From an uncultured Prevotella sp. (GTDB lineage Bacteria > Bacteroidota > Bacteroidia > Bacteroidales > Bacteroidaceae): a DNA stretch of 18,473 bases. Below are positions 1 to 8,800 of this stretch, one piece after another. Made by a program: the position numbers and the translations under genes. The notes below the pieces were generated by a model. That model made no database searches, was not told the DNA's origin, and worked only from the letters and a program-made list of their open reading frames with translations. The stretch lies in assembly GCA_946623195.1 (NCBI GenBank), contig CAMOQW010000035.1:1-18473 (forward strand), in the 5' to 3' direction. Within the stretch, counting starts at the first letter, position 1. Every line of letters begins with the position of its first letter.

Positions 1-30
1 GTGGGCACGCAGGGCTCTACGCTCATCAGG

Positions 31-867
31 CTATGATGAATGATAGGCCACCAAACCTTCCATCGGACTCTTCAGAACGGTGCCCAACAGAAAGCCCTCG
101 GCACGGGCTGCGGCGGCTAACTGTCGGCGATAGTAATGCGCCATGCTGCCTACAAAGCCTACCGGCAGGTCACGGCGACCGTAGGGCAGCAGATTGATGC
201 GGAAGAAATCGCGGAAATTATCAGTCACTAACTCCTGCAGCAAAGGATGGTCGATATGCTGCCCGATATATAATGACGTGGAGGCCAGAAAACGGTTGGC
301 CATCGGTTCGCGATAGACGCGACGGATGACGTCGGCCATCGTCAGATGCTCCGTTGACAGATAGTCGTCACGAAGGGCTGCGAAGTCGGGACGCTTGAAA
401 AGGGCATTGAAAAAACGGCGACCCAGCACGGCCCCGCTGCCTTCGTCGCCCAGGACATAGCCTAAGGCGGGAGTATTCTGCACGATGCGCGCTCCATCAT
501 AGAGCCCACTGTTGGCTCCTGTGCCCAGAATGCAGGCTATGCCCTCGCTGCGGCCACACAAAGCCCTGGCGGCTCCCAACAGGTCGCTGCTGACCTCGAC
601 ACGAGGGCTCTGGAAATGTTCGCTTAACAAGCTGGTCATCAGGGGGATGCGGTCTGCCGTACAGCCGGCACCGTAGAAGTAGACGGCGTCGACTGCCTGC
701 TCGATGAGGGGCAGTGACGCACGAATGGCTTCCGGGGTCTGGTGTACAGGATTAATGCCCGGGGTCTGAATCTGCCGGCTGTCGGCCATAGACCGCCGGG
801 GGGTGGTGGCTTCAGGTAGAAGAGTCCAGTCTGTTTTGGTGCTTCCGCTGTCTGCAATGAGTATCAT
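31..867 (-). CDS. N-acetylglucosamine kinase-like sugar kinase, BadF/BadG/BcrA/BcrD ATPase family
   Basis: This 278-residue cytoplasmic protein has the ASKHA (actin-like) ATPase fold of the NagK/BadF group. It probably phosphorylates an amino sugar such as GlcNAc, which would fit recycling of cell-wall or host-glycan sugars. Visible motifs are the N-terminal phosphate loop D6-S-G-S-T-K11, a candidate catalytic aspartate in SSDLLGA (D95), the adenosine-side loop LGTGANS (114-120) and GDEGSG (140-145). The length matches small Bacteroidota members of the family. It has no signal peptide or membrane span. The ATG at 867 directly opens the phosphate-loop strand and follows a -7 box by about 18 bp, so the start is secure. 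It is divergent from the mscS-type gene. The family assignment is firm; the exact sugar is inferred, since glucosamine or another N-acetyl sugar is possible. Confidence 0.85.
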   Translation of the reverse strand: MILIADSGSTKTDWTLLPEATTPRRSMADSRQIQTPGINPVHQTPEAIRASLPLIEQAVDAVYFYGAGCTADRIPLMTSLLSEHFQSPRVEVSSDLLGAARALCGRSEGIACILGTGANSGLYDGARIVQNTPALGYVLGDEGSGAVLGRRFFNALFKRPDFAALRDDYLSTEHLTMADVIRRVYREPMANRFLASTSLYIGQHIDHPLLQELVTDNFRDFFRINLLPYGRRDLPVGFVGSMAHYYRRQLAAAARAEGFLLGTVLKSPMEGLVAYHSS

Positions 868-884
868 ATCACACTATTTTTCTG

Positions 885-892
885 CAAAGGTA
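885..892 (-). promoter_or_regulatory. -7 promoter box of the sugar kinase gene
   Basis: On the minus strand the sequence reads TACCTTTG followed by CA, matching the Bacteroidota sigma-ABfr -7 consensus TAnnTTTG. Predicted transcription starts about 4-5 bp downstream, giving a leader of roughly 13 nt. I do not see a convincing TTTG -33 element at the usual 19-20 bp spacing. Confidence 0.65.
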
Positions 893-915
893 CAAATAAA
901 TTAAGAAATATTTCG

Positions 916-923
916 TATCTTTG
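916..923 (+). promoter_or_regulatory. -7 promoter box of the mscS-type gene
   Basis: The sequence is TATCTTTG followed by CA, in the Bacteroidota -7 pattern, 20 bp before the ATG. The predicted leader is about 16 nt. No clear -33 TTG is present. The opposite-strand box of the kinase gene ends only 23 bp away, so the two polymerase footprints must overlap. Confidence 0.65.
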
Positions 924-943
924 CAGCCAAAAATCACCAAACA

Positions 944-3271
944 ATGAAACGACTGATCATTTTATTTGTTGTTTTCCTGGCAACGCTCAGCGCACATGCC
1001 GTGCTGAAAGAGAAAGACTTGTCGCAGACGCTCCAGATACTACGCACCGAGCTGACCAACTACCACCGCGAGCTGTCACAGCAAATGGAACTGAGCAAAC
1101 AGCAGAGTGAACGCGTGCGCAACCAGTTGATAGAGACCATGAAACGATCGAACCAGAACTCGCTGATGCTCTATTCGCAGAAGCAGGAGTACGTGTTCGA
1201 CCTGACATACGCCTGCCATGAGGCCACAGAACAGTACCACACCTTCCAGCGCCAGCAACTGCCGTTCAAGGCTTTTTTGAACAAGGCCGATGCCGACATA
1301 GCCCGCTACGACTCGCTGATAGGCAGCCTGAAGGCGATGCCGGCCAACATGCTCAGCCAGCAGAGCAAGATAGACCGTAACGTCTGTCTGACGCTGGCCA
1401 CCAACATCCGGAACGAACTGGACGAAAACCGGAGCACCATGCAGGACTACATCCGCTACTACACAATGACGGAGGAACGGCTGTCGCACCTGAACAACTA
1501 TGCCCAAAAGCGGTATAATGACATTCAGACCAACATCTTCAACAATGGAGGCGACAGCTATTTCACCCTCCTCAGGAACTGGGAGAAGGAATGGCAGACC
1601 ATGGTGCAGACGGTGAAGAAGAAATACCAGCCCAACGACGACTCGCAATGGGACAGCCGCTGGATTTTCGGACTGCTCATCTCCATCATCCTGTATGCCA
1701 TCCTGGCGTCGGCACTCAACTTCGTAGCCATCCGCTACGTGGTGCCCAAGCGATTCCGCACGGAAGAGTTCATGAAGAAACGGGCCTGCATCACCATGGC
1801 AACCACCACGGTAACCTTCGCCGTCATCCTGGGCATCACGCTGGCCACCACGGAGCAGAACTTCTTCATCATGGCCTCCAACCTGCTGGTGAACTATGCC
1901 TGGCTGCTTGGCGTCATCCTCATCTCGCTGCTGCTGCGCGTGAAAGGCGACCAGATCAAGAGTGCCTTCCGCATCTATACGCCGCTCATCGCCATGGGTT
2001 TCATCGTGTTCGTATTCCGCATCATCCTGATACCCAGCGAGCTGGTCAACATCATATTTCCACCGATGCTGCTGTTGTGTGCACTGTGGCAATGGAACGT
2101 CATCGGCCGGCATCACCAGAACATTCCGCGGTCCGACATGTTCTACACCTACATCTCGCTGGCGGTATTCATCGTCTCCGTATGCTGCTCGTGGACAGGC
2201 TACACGCTGTTGGCCGTCCAGGTGCTTATCTGGTGGATTATGCAGCTGACCTGCGTGCTGACCATCACCTGCATCAGCCAGTATATGAAGTTGTACTCGC
2301 TGAAGCACCGCATCAGCGAAAAGCCGGTCACCAAGCGGTGGGGCTACGACCTGATGTATCAGGTGGTGATGCCCACCATGGGGGTGTTCAGCGTGATGCT
2401 CAGCATCTGGTGGGCTGCCGACGTCTTCAACCTGAGCGACCTCTGCTGGCACATCTTCAACTACAAGTTCATCGAACAGAAGAATTTCCAGGTCAGCATC
2501 ATCAAGATTACGATGGTGGTATGCCTGTGGTTCCTGTTTGCATGGCTGAACAAGACGCTGCTGCAGCTGCTGCACATGCACTTCGAGGCCAGCGACCCCT
2601 CGACGGCGGAAAGCAGGACAGCCATGATGAAAAACGTCATCCAGATAGCCATCTGGGGGACCTGGATACTCTGCTCGCTGAGCATTCTGCACATCAGCGT
2701 ATCCTGGCTGCTGGCCATCACGGGCGGACTGAGCACCGGCATCGGTTTTGCCTCGAAAAACATTATCGAGAACATCTTCTACGGTGCCTCGCTGATGACT
2801 GGGCGCATCCGCGTGGGCGACTGGATTGAGGTGAACGGCACGATGGGCAAGGTGGCATCCATCAGCTATACGTCCACCGTCGTGGAGTCGCTCTACGGCG
2901 AAGTCATCACCTTCCAGAACTCACAGCTTTTCACCAACAACTACAAGAACCTGACCTCCAATCACGGCTACGTCTTGGCTGTCGTCCCCTACGGAGTGGC
3001 CTACGGCTCTGACCTGCAGCAGGTAATCCAACTGGTCGACAGTGCCGTCAACCAGCTGAAGCACCGCTGGATGGACCCTTCAAAGGTGGCCAAGTCGGTA
3101 GTTGGCGAGCTGGCCGACTCCGGCATCAACCTGAAGATGTTCGTATGGGCCGATGCTCCCAAGAAGTCGTACGTAGTGAGCGACGTGCTGAAATGCATCT
3201 ACGACACCCTCAATGCCAATGGCATCGAGATTCCGTTCCCACAGCAAGACGTACACATCAAGAACAGCTAA
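944..3271 (+). CDS. Large MscS-family mechanosensitive channel with periplasmic domain
   Basis: This 775-residue inner-membrane protein probably opens under membrane tension to release solutes during hypo-osmotic shock. Residues 1-19 form a signal peptide ending in SAHA. Residues 20-239 are a helical, likely coiled-coil, charged periplasmic domain. From W240 there are about ten hydrophobic spans up to roughly residue 625. The MscS core follows: a glycine-rich pore helix at 594-604 (GGLSTGIGFAS), then KNIIENIFYGASLM, the beta domain with RVGDWIEVNGTMGKV, and a C-terminal alpha/beta domain. The architecture resembles the large multi-span MscS relatives (MscK/MscM type) rather than the 286-residue MscS of E. 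coli. The gene appears monocistronic, with its own -7 box and a hairpin after the stop. Gating properties and ion preference cannot be read from sequence. Confidence 0.9.
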   Translation: MKRLIILFVVFLATLSAHAVLKEKDLSQTLQILRTELTNYHRELSQQMELSKQQSERVRNQLIETMKRSNQNSLMLYSQKQEYVFDLTYACHEATEQYHTFQRQQLPFKAFLNKADADIARYDSLIGSLKAMPANMLSQQSKIDRNVCLTLATNIRNELDENRSTMQDYIRYYTMTEERLSHLNNYAQKRYNDIQTNIFNNGGDSYFTLLRNWEKEWQTMVQTVKKKYQPNDDSQWDSRWIFGLLISIILYAILASALNFVAIRYVVPKRFRTEEFMKKRACITMATTTVTFAVILGITLATTEQNFFIMASNLLVNYAWLLGVILISLLLRVKGDQIKSAFRIYTPLIAMGFIVFVFRIILIPSELVNIIFPPMLLLCALWQWNVIGRHHQNIPRSDMFYTYISLAVFIVSVCCSWTGYTLLAVQVLIWWIMQLTCVLTITCISQYMKLYSLKHRISEKPVTKRWGYDLMYQVVMPTMGVFSVMLSIWWAADVFNLSDLCWHIFNYKFIEQKNFQVSIIKITMVVCLWFLFAWLNKTLLQLLHMHFEASDPSTAESRTAMMKNVIQIAIWGTWILCSLSILHISVSWLLAITGGLSTGIGFASKNIIENIFYGASLMTGRIRVGDWIEVNGTMGKVASISYTSTVVESLYGEVITFQNSQLFTNNYKNLTSNHGYVLAVVPYGVAYGSDLQQVIQLVDSAVNQLKHRWMDPSKVAKSVVGELADSGINLKMFVWADAPKKSYVVSDVLKCIYDTLNANGIEIPFPQQDVHIKNS

Positions 3272-3292
3272 AGGGAATCAGCGAACAAGAAT

Positions 3293-3324
3293 TCCGCCCG
3301 ACTTCCTCACGGAAATCGGGCGGA
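3293..3324. terminator. Shared hairpin between convergent genes, probable bidirectional terminator
   Basis: TCCGCCCGA (3293-3301) pairs perfectly with TCGGGCGGA (3316-3324). Four further base pairs (3303-3306 with 3311-3314) extend the stem across one C/A mismatch, closing a TCAC loop. The hairpin begins 21 bp after the mscS-type stop and lies 37 bp beyond the stop of the opposing barrel gene. On the plus strand the T-run comes late (ATTTTT at about 3340), so it is not a textbook intrinsic terminator. Confidence 0.7.
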
Positions 3325-3361
3325 CAAGTATTAAATAAAATTTTTAATGCTTTTCTTCTGA

Positions 3362-3913
3362 TTAGAAGTTGTAGTAAACACCGAAGCTCAGTGAATTGCC
3401 ATTCAGGTTGAAACCAAAGGTGTTAGTTGAATTGTCGTCACCCTTAACCTTCTCGTTCTCGTAACCCAGGAAACCTGCGTGAGCCACGAAGCTCAGCTTG
3501 TCGTTCAGGTTCACAGCAACACCGGGCTTCAGACCAACGCTAAAGGTATTGGTCTTAGTACCAGCGTAGTTCTCGTGCTTGTAGCCAACACCACCGTCAA
3601 CGAAGAGGTTCACCTTGTCGAACTTCACGAAAGTGTAACGAACATACGGAGAAATCTGGAAAGTCTTCACCTTCTCCTTGACAGTTACACCACTCACTTT
3701 CACCTTATCAGTGGTCTCACCATAGCCAACTGTCATACCAACAGCCCAGTTCTCGTCGAGGTTGTAGCCAATCTCAGGAAGGATAGACCAAACGGTTGTG
3801 CTGTTGCCATCGTAAGAAGAGGTAGAAACACCAAGACCACCACCGAGGTAAACCTGAGCATTCATGGTAGCAGCTACACATACAGCTGCAAGAGTCATCA
3901 TAATCTTTTTCAT
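3362..3913 (-). CDS. Small outer-membrane beta-barrel protein
   Basis: This 183-residue protein has a signal peptide (MKKIMMTLAAVCVAATMNAQ, cleavage expected near residue 19 or 20). The mature part consists of alternating amphipathic strands rich in glycine and aromatic residues, and it ends in phenylalanine (GVYYNF), the usual outer-membrane insertion signal. Its size fits an eight-stranded barrel of the outer membrane protein beta-barrel class, structurally like OmpW/OmpA-N/OmpX. Turns are short and polar with Asn, Asp and Lys. The codon choice looks more uniform than in its neighbours, which with a canonical promoter suggests high expression. Function is unknown: such barrels can be structural, porins for small hydrophobic molecules, or adhesins. 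The ATG at 3913 begins the signal peptide and is preceded by an AAAGG-like sequence. Confidence 0.85.
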   Translation of the reverse strand: MKKIMMTLAAVCVAATMNAQVYLGGGLGVSTSSYDGNSTTVWSILPEIGYNLDENWAVGMTVGYGETTDKVKVSGVTVKEKVKTFQISPYVRYTFVKFDKVNLFVDGGVGYKHENYAGTKTNTFSVGLKPGVAVNLNDKLSFVAHAGFLGYENEKVKGDDNSTNTFGFNLNGNSLSFGVYYNF

Positions 3914-3942
3914 AATTCTTTACCTTTTTAAAATTAAACTTT

Positions 3943-3968
3943 GGCATTCTGCCTTGCGGCGCCATGCC
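3943..3968 (-). promoter_or_regulatory. Predicted stem-loop in the 5' leader of the barrel gene
   Basis: Read on the minus strand, GGCAT (3968-3964) pairs with ATGCC (3947-3943). Inside lies a 3x3 internal loop and a GCC/GGC stem closed by a GCAA (GNRA-type) tetraloop. It falls between the predicted transcription start (about 3984) and the ATG at 3913. Such a structure could stabilise the mRNA, but this is inferred only from base pairing. Confidence 0.4.
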
Positions 3969-3987
3969 GTTATTTTTAAATCGAGTG

Positions 3988-4018
3988 CAAAGGTAAAGAC
4001 TTTTTCTGTGCCCGCAAA
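3988..4018 (-). promoter_or_regulatory. Canonical promoter of the outer-membrane barrel gene
   Basis: On the minus strand a -33 TTTG (4018-4015), a 19-bp spacer and a -7 TACCTTTG (3995-3988) followed by CA match the Bacteroidota vegetative promoter closely. Predicted transcription starts near 3984, leaving a leader of about 70 nt before the ATG at 3913. Confidence 0.8.
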
Positions 4019-4056
4019 CAATTCAGGTCGGATTTTTCGCTTCTGACGTCTAATAA

Positions 4057-4070
4057 TTGATAAATGTCAA
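4057..4070. promoter_or_regulatory. FNR/CRP-like inverted repeat upstream of kdsA
   Basis: TTGAT-AAAT-GTCAA differs at one of ten positions from the FNR-type pattern TTGAT-N4-ATCAA. A slightly different pairing gives AATTGA (4055-4060) and TCAATT (4067-4072) around 6 nt. It is centred about 57 bp before the predicted kdsA transcription start and about 80 bp before that of the barrel gene. AT-rich intergenic sequence yields such matches by chance, so this is tentative. Confidence 0.25.
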
Positions 4071-4086
4071 TTTTCATGGCAATTTC

Positions 4087-4117
4087 TTGCTCATTCAAAA
4101 GAAAATGTCTACCTTTG
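4087..4117 (+). promoter_or_regulatory. Promoter of the kdsA-kdsD-regulator-PLD operon
   Basis: The -33 TTG (4087-4089), a 20-bp spacer and the -7 TACCTTTG (4110-4117) fit the Bacteroidota consensus. Predicted transcription starts near 4121, giving a leader of about 30 nt. No Shine-Dalgarno sequence precedes the ATG at 4151. The -7 box is the left half of a perfect palindrome, reported separately. Confidence 0.8.
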
Positions 4118-4125
4118 CAAAGGTA
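4110..4125. repeat. Perfect 16-bp palindrome over the kdsA -7 box
   Basis: TACCTTTGCAAAGGTA is identical on both strands. The left half is the kdsA -7 box. The right half gives an outward-facing -7 box on the minus strand, although no -33 element is visible for it. The predicted kdsA start site lies inside the right half. Beyond 16 bp the symmetry stops (C4109 against A4126). Confidence 0.7.
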
Positions 4126-4150
4126 ATTACATCACTTACTTATTTATATT

Positions 4151-4906
4151 ATGAACGCAGTATTCATAGCAGGGCCCTGCGTGATAGAATCGGCCGAACT
4201 GCTCGACACCGTGGCAGCCAGGCTGGTAGACATCAACAGACGCCAGGGCACTGACATCATATTCAAGGCCTCGTTCGACAAAGCCAACCGCACGTCGGCA
4301 GGCTCATTCCGGGGGCCAGGCATCGACAGGGGACTGCAGATGCTCAGCGACGTGAAGGCGAAATACGGACTGCGGCTGCTCACCGACATACATGAAGCAT
4401 GGCAGGCACAGCCGGCTGGCGAGGTGGTAGACGTGATACAGATTCCAGCCTTCTTATGCCGGCAGACCGACCTGCTGACAGCGGCAGCAAAGACGGGTCG
4501 CACGGTGAACATCAAAAAGGCCCAATTTCTGAGCGGACGCGACATGCGCTACCCTGTAGAGAAGGCGCGGGATGCCGGAGCACAGGAAGTGTGGCTGACG
4601 GAACGCGGCAACATGATGGGCTACAACAACCTGGTGGTCGACTTCCGCAACATTCCCGACATGCTGGAACTGGTGCCGACAGTCATCATGGACTGCACCC
4701 ACAGCGTACAACGCCCGGGCGGTGCCGACGGCAAGACGGGAGGCGACCGCCGCTACGTACCACAGATGGCACTGGCTGCCAAGGCCTTCGGAGCCACGGG
4801 CTGGTTTTTCGAGGTACACCCCACCCCGGACCGTGGTCTGAGCGATGCTGCCAACATGCTGGAGCTGGACAAGCTGGAGGGGCTGATCAGTCAATTGAAG
4901 AATTAA
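4151..4906 (+). CDS. kdsA: 3-deoxy-8-phosphooctulonate (Kdo-8-P) synthase, metal-dependent class
   Basis: This 251-residue cytoplasmic TIM-barrel enzyme condenses phosphoenolpyruvate with D-arabinose 5-phosphate to give Kdo-8-phosphate, a precursor of the lipopolysaccharide inner core. Diagnostic segments are AGPCVIES (7-14), FKASFDKANR (38-47), IQIPAFLCRQTDLL and LTERGNMMGYNNLVVDF. The metal-binding set of the class II enzymes is present: C10, H184 (DCTHSVQ), E221 (FEVHP) and D232 (LSDAAN), one position before the Aquifex aeolicus residues as I remember them. Metal-free enzymes such as that of E. coli carry Asn in place of this Cys. The protein lacks about 15 C-terminal residues compared with the Aquifex enzyme, which is not expected to affect catalysis. 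It is first in an operon, 20 bp before kdsD, whose product makes its arabinose 5-phosphate. Confidence 0.96.
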   Translation: MNAVFIAGPCVIESAELLDTVAARLVDINRRQGTDIIFKASFDKANRTSAGSFRGPGIDRGLQMLSDVKAKYGLRLLTDIHEAWQAQPAGEVVDVIQIPAFLCRQTDLLTAAAKTGRTVNIKKAQFLSGRDMRYPVEKARDAGAQEVWLTERGNMMGYNNLVVDFRNIPDMLELVPTVIMDCTHSVQRPGGADGKTGGDRRYVPQMALAAKAFGATGWFFEVHPTPDRGLSDAANMLELDKLEGLISQLKN

Positions 4907-4926
4907 AAAATCAGGAAGAAAAAAGC

Positions 4927-5874
4927 GTGACAATCAGAGAATACGCAATACAATGTATCAAGGACGAGGCACAGGCAGTGCTAGACCTGATACCAAAGAT
5001 GGACGACAACTTCGACCAGGCCGTGAAACTCATCATGCAGTGTCAGGGCAAGGTCATCGTGACAGGTGTAGGCAAAAGCGGACACATCGGTGCCAAGATA
5101 GCTGCCACACTGGCCTCTACAGGCACACCGTCGTTCTTCATCAATCCGCTGGATGTCTATCACGGCGACCTGGGCGTGATGTCACAGGGCGACGTGGTGC
5201 TGGCCATCTCCAACTCCGGACAGACCGACGAACTGCTGCGCTTCATCCCCATGGTGCTGCACATGCAGATACCCATTATCGCCATGAGCGGCAATCCGCA
5301 GTCGCTGCTGGCAAAATATTCCACGTGCCACCTGAACGTCAGCGTCAGCAAGGAAGCCTGTCCGCTGAACCTGGCACCCACCAGCAGCACGACGGCGACG
5401 CTGGCCATGGGCGATGCACTGGCTGTGGCACTGATGGAGGAGCGCAACTTCCAGCCGCAAGACTTTGCACAGTTCCACCCCGGCGGAGAGCTGGGCAAGC
5501 GACTGCTCACTACCGCCCAGGACGTGATGCTGACCGAGCACCTGCCCATACTGACAGAGGACATGCATCTGGGAGAGGCCATCATTCTGGTCAGCAAAGG
5601 AAAACTCGGACTGGGCGTAGCCATTTCAGACGGCCACATAGCAGGCCTCATCACCGACGGTGACATCCGGCGGGCTATGGAGAAATGGCAGGCAGAATTC
5701 TTCGACCGCACCGTGGGCGACATCATGACACGGAAGCCGAAGACCGTCGGTCCGAAGGCCAAGATTTCGGAGATACAGAAAATTATGAATAAGAACAAGA
5801 TACACAACGTGCTGGTGGCTGATGCCGACAACCGACTGCTGGGCATTGTAGACCGCTACGCTTGTGTACTATAA
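4927..5874 (+). CDS. kdsD: D-arabinose-5-phosphate isomerase (KpsF/GutQ family)
   Basis: This 315-residue cytoplasmic enzyme interconverts ribulose 5-phosphate and arabinose 5-phosphate, supplying the sugar substrate of KdsA. A SIS domain spans about 30-165, with GVGKSGHIGAK, HGDLGVM, ISNSGQTDE and APTSSTTATLAMGDALA. Two CBS domains follow at about 198-250 and 263-313. Residues matching the catalytic set described for E. coli KdsD (K59, E111, E152, H193) are K50, E102, E143 and H184, all at a constant offset of nine. I place the start at GTG 4927, giving V/M-TIREYAIQ, because AGGAAG (4913-4918) lies 8 bp upstream and family members begin here. The same frame stays open further upstream, but that part overlaps kdsA and is not family-like. 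Confidence 0.93.
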   Translation: MTIREYAIQCIKDEAQAVLDLIPKMDDNFDQAVKLIMQCQGKVIVTGVGKSGHIGAKIAATLASTGTPSFFINPLDVYHGDLGVMSQGDVVLAISNSGQTDELLRFIPMVLHMQIPIIAMSGNPQSLLAKYSTCHLNVSVSKEACPLNLAPTSSTTATLAMGDALAVALMEERNFQPQDFAQFHPGGELGKRLLTTAQDVMLTEHLPILTEDMHLGEAIILVSKGKLGLGVAISDGHIAGLITDGDIRRAMEKWQAEFFDRTVGDIMTRKPKTVGPKAKISEIQKIMNKNKIHNVLVADADNRLLGIVDRYACVL

Positions 5875-5888
5875 ATATAATAAGGTAT

Positions 5889-8800
5889 ATGAAGACGCTG
5901 AAAAGAATATTTGTAGCTTTGTTGCTCATGCTGCCGCTGACAGCTATGAGCCTTTACCTATTCAAGACACTCGATGCCCGTAACGGACTGACAAGCAGTC
6001 AGATAAACTGCATTCTGAAAGACTCGCGCGGCTACGTATGGTTTGGTACCACTGCCGGACTATACCGCTATGACGGCTATACGTTCCGCAATTTCCAATG
6101 CAACTCGCAAGACGGCTCATCGCTGCCCGACAGCTACATCATCAGTATGCAGGAAACACTGGAGGGTACGCTGTGGATCAAAACGTCGGCAGGATTCTGC
6201 GTCTACCATCCGCAAACCGAGAACTTCGAGCGAGACATGAGGCAGATCTATGCCAAGATGGGCATAGAGGGAAATCCTGACGTCGTCTTCATCGACCGTC
6301 ACAAGAATTTCTGGGCCTCCATTCCCAACAAGGGGGTGGTAGCCTATAACATGCAGCAACAGACCAGCTATGAGTTCACCTATACCAACGATGCCGTAGG
6401 CATTCCGCAGGGTGCCATCTGCTCCATCAGCGAATGTCGCGACGGCGCCGTACTGGTCTATGAGGACGGACGCATCGTCTGCTGCGACATCATGCACCAG
6501 CAGCACACCGTCTGGCAGACCGACCACATCGCCCAGCAGCACCTGCGCAAGAGCAAATCGCTAAGGGTGTTTGCCGACCAGATGGACAACATCTGGCTCT
6601 ACGGACAGGGCACACTGATGGTATATAACAAGAACACCAATCAGTGGGACACCACCTTTGGCAACCAGCTGGGCCTGACGGCAGGTTCCGCCGACCACAG
6701 CGTCAACGGCATGGCGGGAGACCGCAGTGGCAACATCTGGATTGGTACCGACCGCAACGGACTCATCCGCTTCAATGTCAACACCCACGAGATGGAAACC
6801 ATGCAGCCCCGCAGCATCATCAACAACCACCAGCTGCAGCAGGATGTCGTCGGCATACAGAGCCTATACATTGACGATTCCGACCTGCTCTGGGTGGGTA
6901 CCGAGAAATCGGGCGTGGCCTACTATGGCAGCAACATCTACAAGTTCCAGTCGGAACTGAAAGGCGACATCACCGCGATGGCGGAAGATGCCAACGGAAA
7001 CATCTGGTACGGCACGAGCGACAGGGGTATCATAGGCTATGAGGGTTCGTTAGCCAGCCACAAGGTGACCTGCATGACCACCACGCCGGACGGCAGTCTG
7101 TGGGTGGGCTCCAAGCAGAACGGACTGACACGCATCAAGAATGGGGTCAGCCATGTTTTCACCTCCAAGAGCGACAGTGCCAAGACGCTGATTGACGACC
7201 ACATCAATGCCTTGTGTACGGACAAGACGGGCAACCTGTGGATAGCCACCAATGGCGGCCTGCAGGTGTATAACCCCAAAATGAACACCTTCTCCAGCTA
7301 CACTCGCGAGAACGGCATGTTGAACACCAACAATGTCACCTCGCTCTTCTACGGCAAGAACAACAACTTGCTAATCGGTACCGGTGAGGGACTGGTAATT
7401 CTGAACCTTTCAACTCGCGAAAAAGCGGTGCTGACCGGCAACACCACCAACCTGAAGACATTCACCAACAATTACATCACCCAGATCTATGAGGACTCGC
7501 GTGGACTGATATGGATAGGAACCCGTGAAGGTATCAACATTCTGAACCCCGTGAACGACGATTTAAGCTATGTGACGGAAACTGACGGTTTGTGCAACAA
7601 CTCCATCTGCGGCATTGCCGAAGACAGGAACCGCAGTCTCTGGATAACCACCAGCAATGGCATCAGCCGTGTCGTCGTACAGCGAAACCACGAAGACGGT
7701 ACCTTCAACTACGGACTCTACAACTACGACATCAACGACGGCCTGCAGAGCAATGAGTTCAATATGGGTTCTATCCTGGCCAAGAAAGACGGCAACGTAC
7801 TGTTTGGGGGCCTTTATGGCATCAACTGGGTGGCCAACGGGCCCAACGACGATCAGGAGTCGCTGCCGCGAGTCATGCTGACACAGCTGTTCATCGGCGA
7901 GGAAGAAATCATGACAGGCCACAACTATGACGGCAAAGTCATTCTGCCTTCGGCACTCAACGAGAGCAACAAGATAGAGCTGGCCAACAACCAGAGCACA
8001 TTCACCATCAAATTTGCCGCCGGAAACTACAACCAGGGCGAGCGCCTGCAGTTTATGTACTGGATGGAAGGACTTGACCACGACTGGCGCAACGGTGATG
8101 CACTGCTGCACGGTGTCAGATTCCGCGACCTCGGCAGCGGCACCTACACCCTGCACGTCAAGGCCGTCAGTGCTAACGGAGCAGTGAGCAATCAGGAACG
8201 CACGCTGGAAATCATCATAGACCGCCCCTGGTGGCTGTCGTGGTGGATGCTGACCGTCTACGTCATCATTGCCATCATAGCACTGCTTGTCTGGCGCTAC
8301 GGCATCAAGAAGCTGAAGTCATGGTGGCTGCGCAAGCGTACCGTCATTGAGGAACTGAAGCGCCAGCGCGAGGAAATCAAGTTGACCAGCGACGAACTGC
8401 GCCAGCCTATGGCCCGCATGACTACCATCATCGGCAGTCTGGCAGAAAGGGAGCAGACGCTGGAAGGCCGCGAACAGCTGAACTCGCTGCATTTCCAGCT
8501 GTTGCAGGTGATTACACGCATCTCGGAAATGCAAACCACTCTGGAGAATCCTGAGAAGAAGGCTGAATCGTCGGCAAAAGACAGGCTGGAGCTGAACGAC
8601 CGGGGCGAGGTGGCACTGGTGGCCACCAACAGTCCGGAACTGACAGCAGAAGTGAAGCGGCTGGCTGTTGACGCCCAGTCGAAGAAGTTTGCCGTCGTCC
8701 TGATTGACGACAACCGTGACTTCCTGAACTTCATGAACGCCCACCTGCACGATGTCTACAATTTCCATACCTACCCCACCATCAAGGAGGCTATTCCCGA

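Noticed and set aside
1..30. A further gene at the left edge
   Set aside because: Thirty bases past the kinase stop hold no recognisable coding or structural signal.
1076..2692. A 538-codon open frame antisense to the mscS-type gene
   Set aside because: Its product is rich in His, Gln, Asp and Val with no recognisable domain, and the sense strand encodes a clear channel. It is a shadow of high-GC third positions, as are the plus-strand frame at 1591-2829 and the minus-strand frame at 8319-9494.
4399..4926. An N-terminal extension of kdsD overlapping kdsA
   Set aside because: The frame is open, but the added sequence is Arg/Gly/His-rich and out of frame over kdsA. Homology starts at TIREYA, right after a ribosome-binding sequence.
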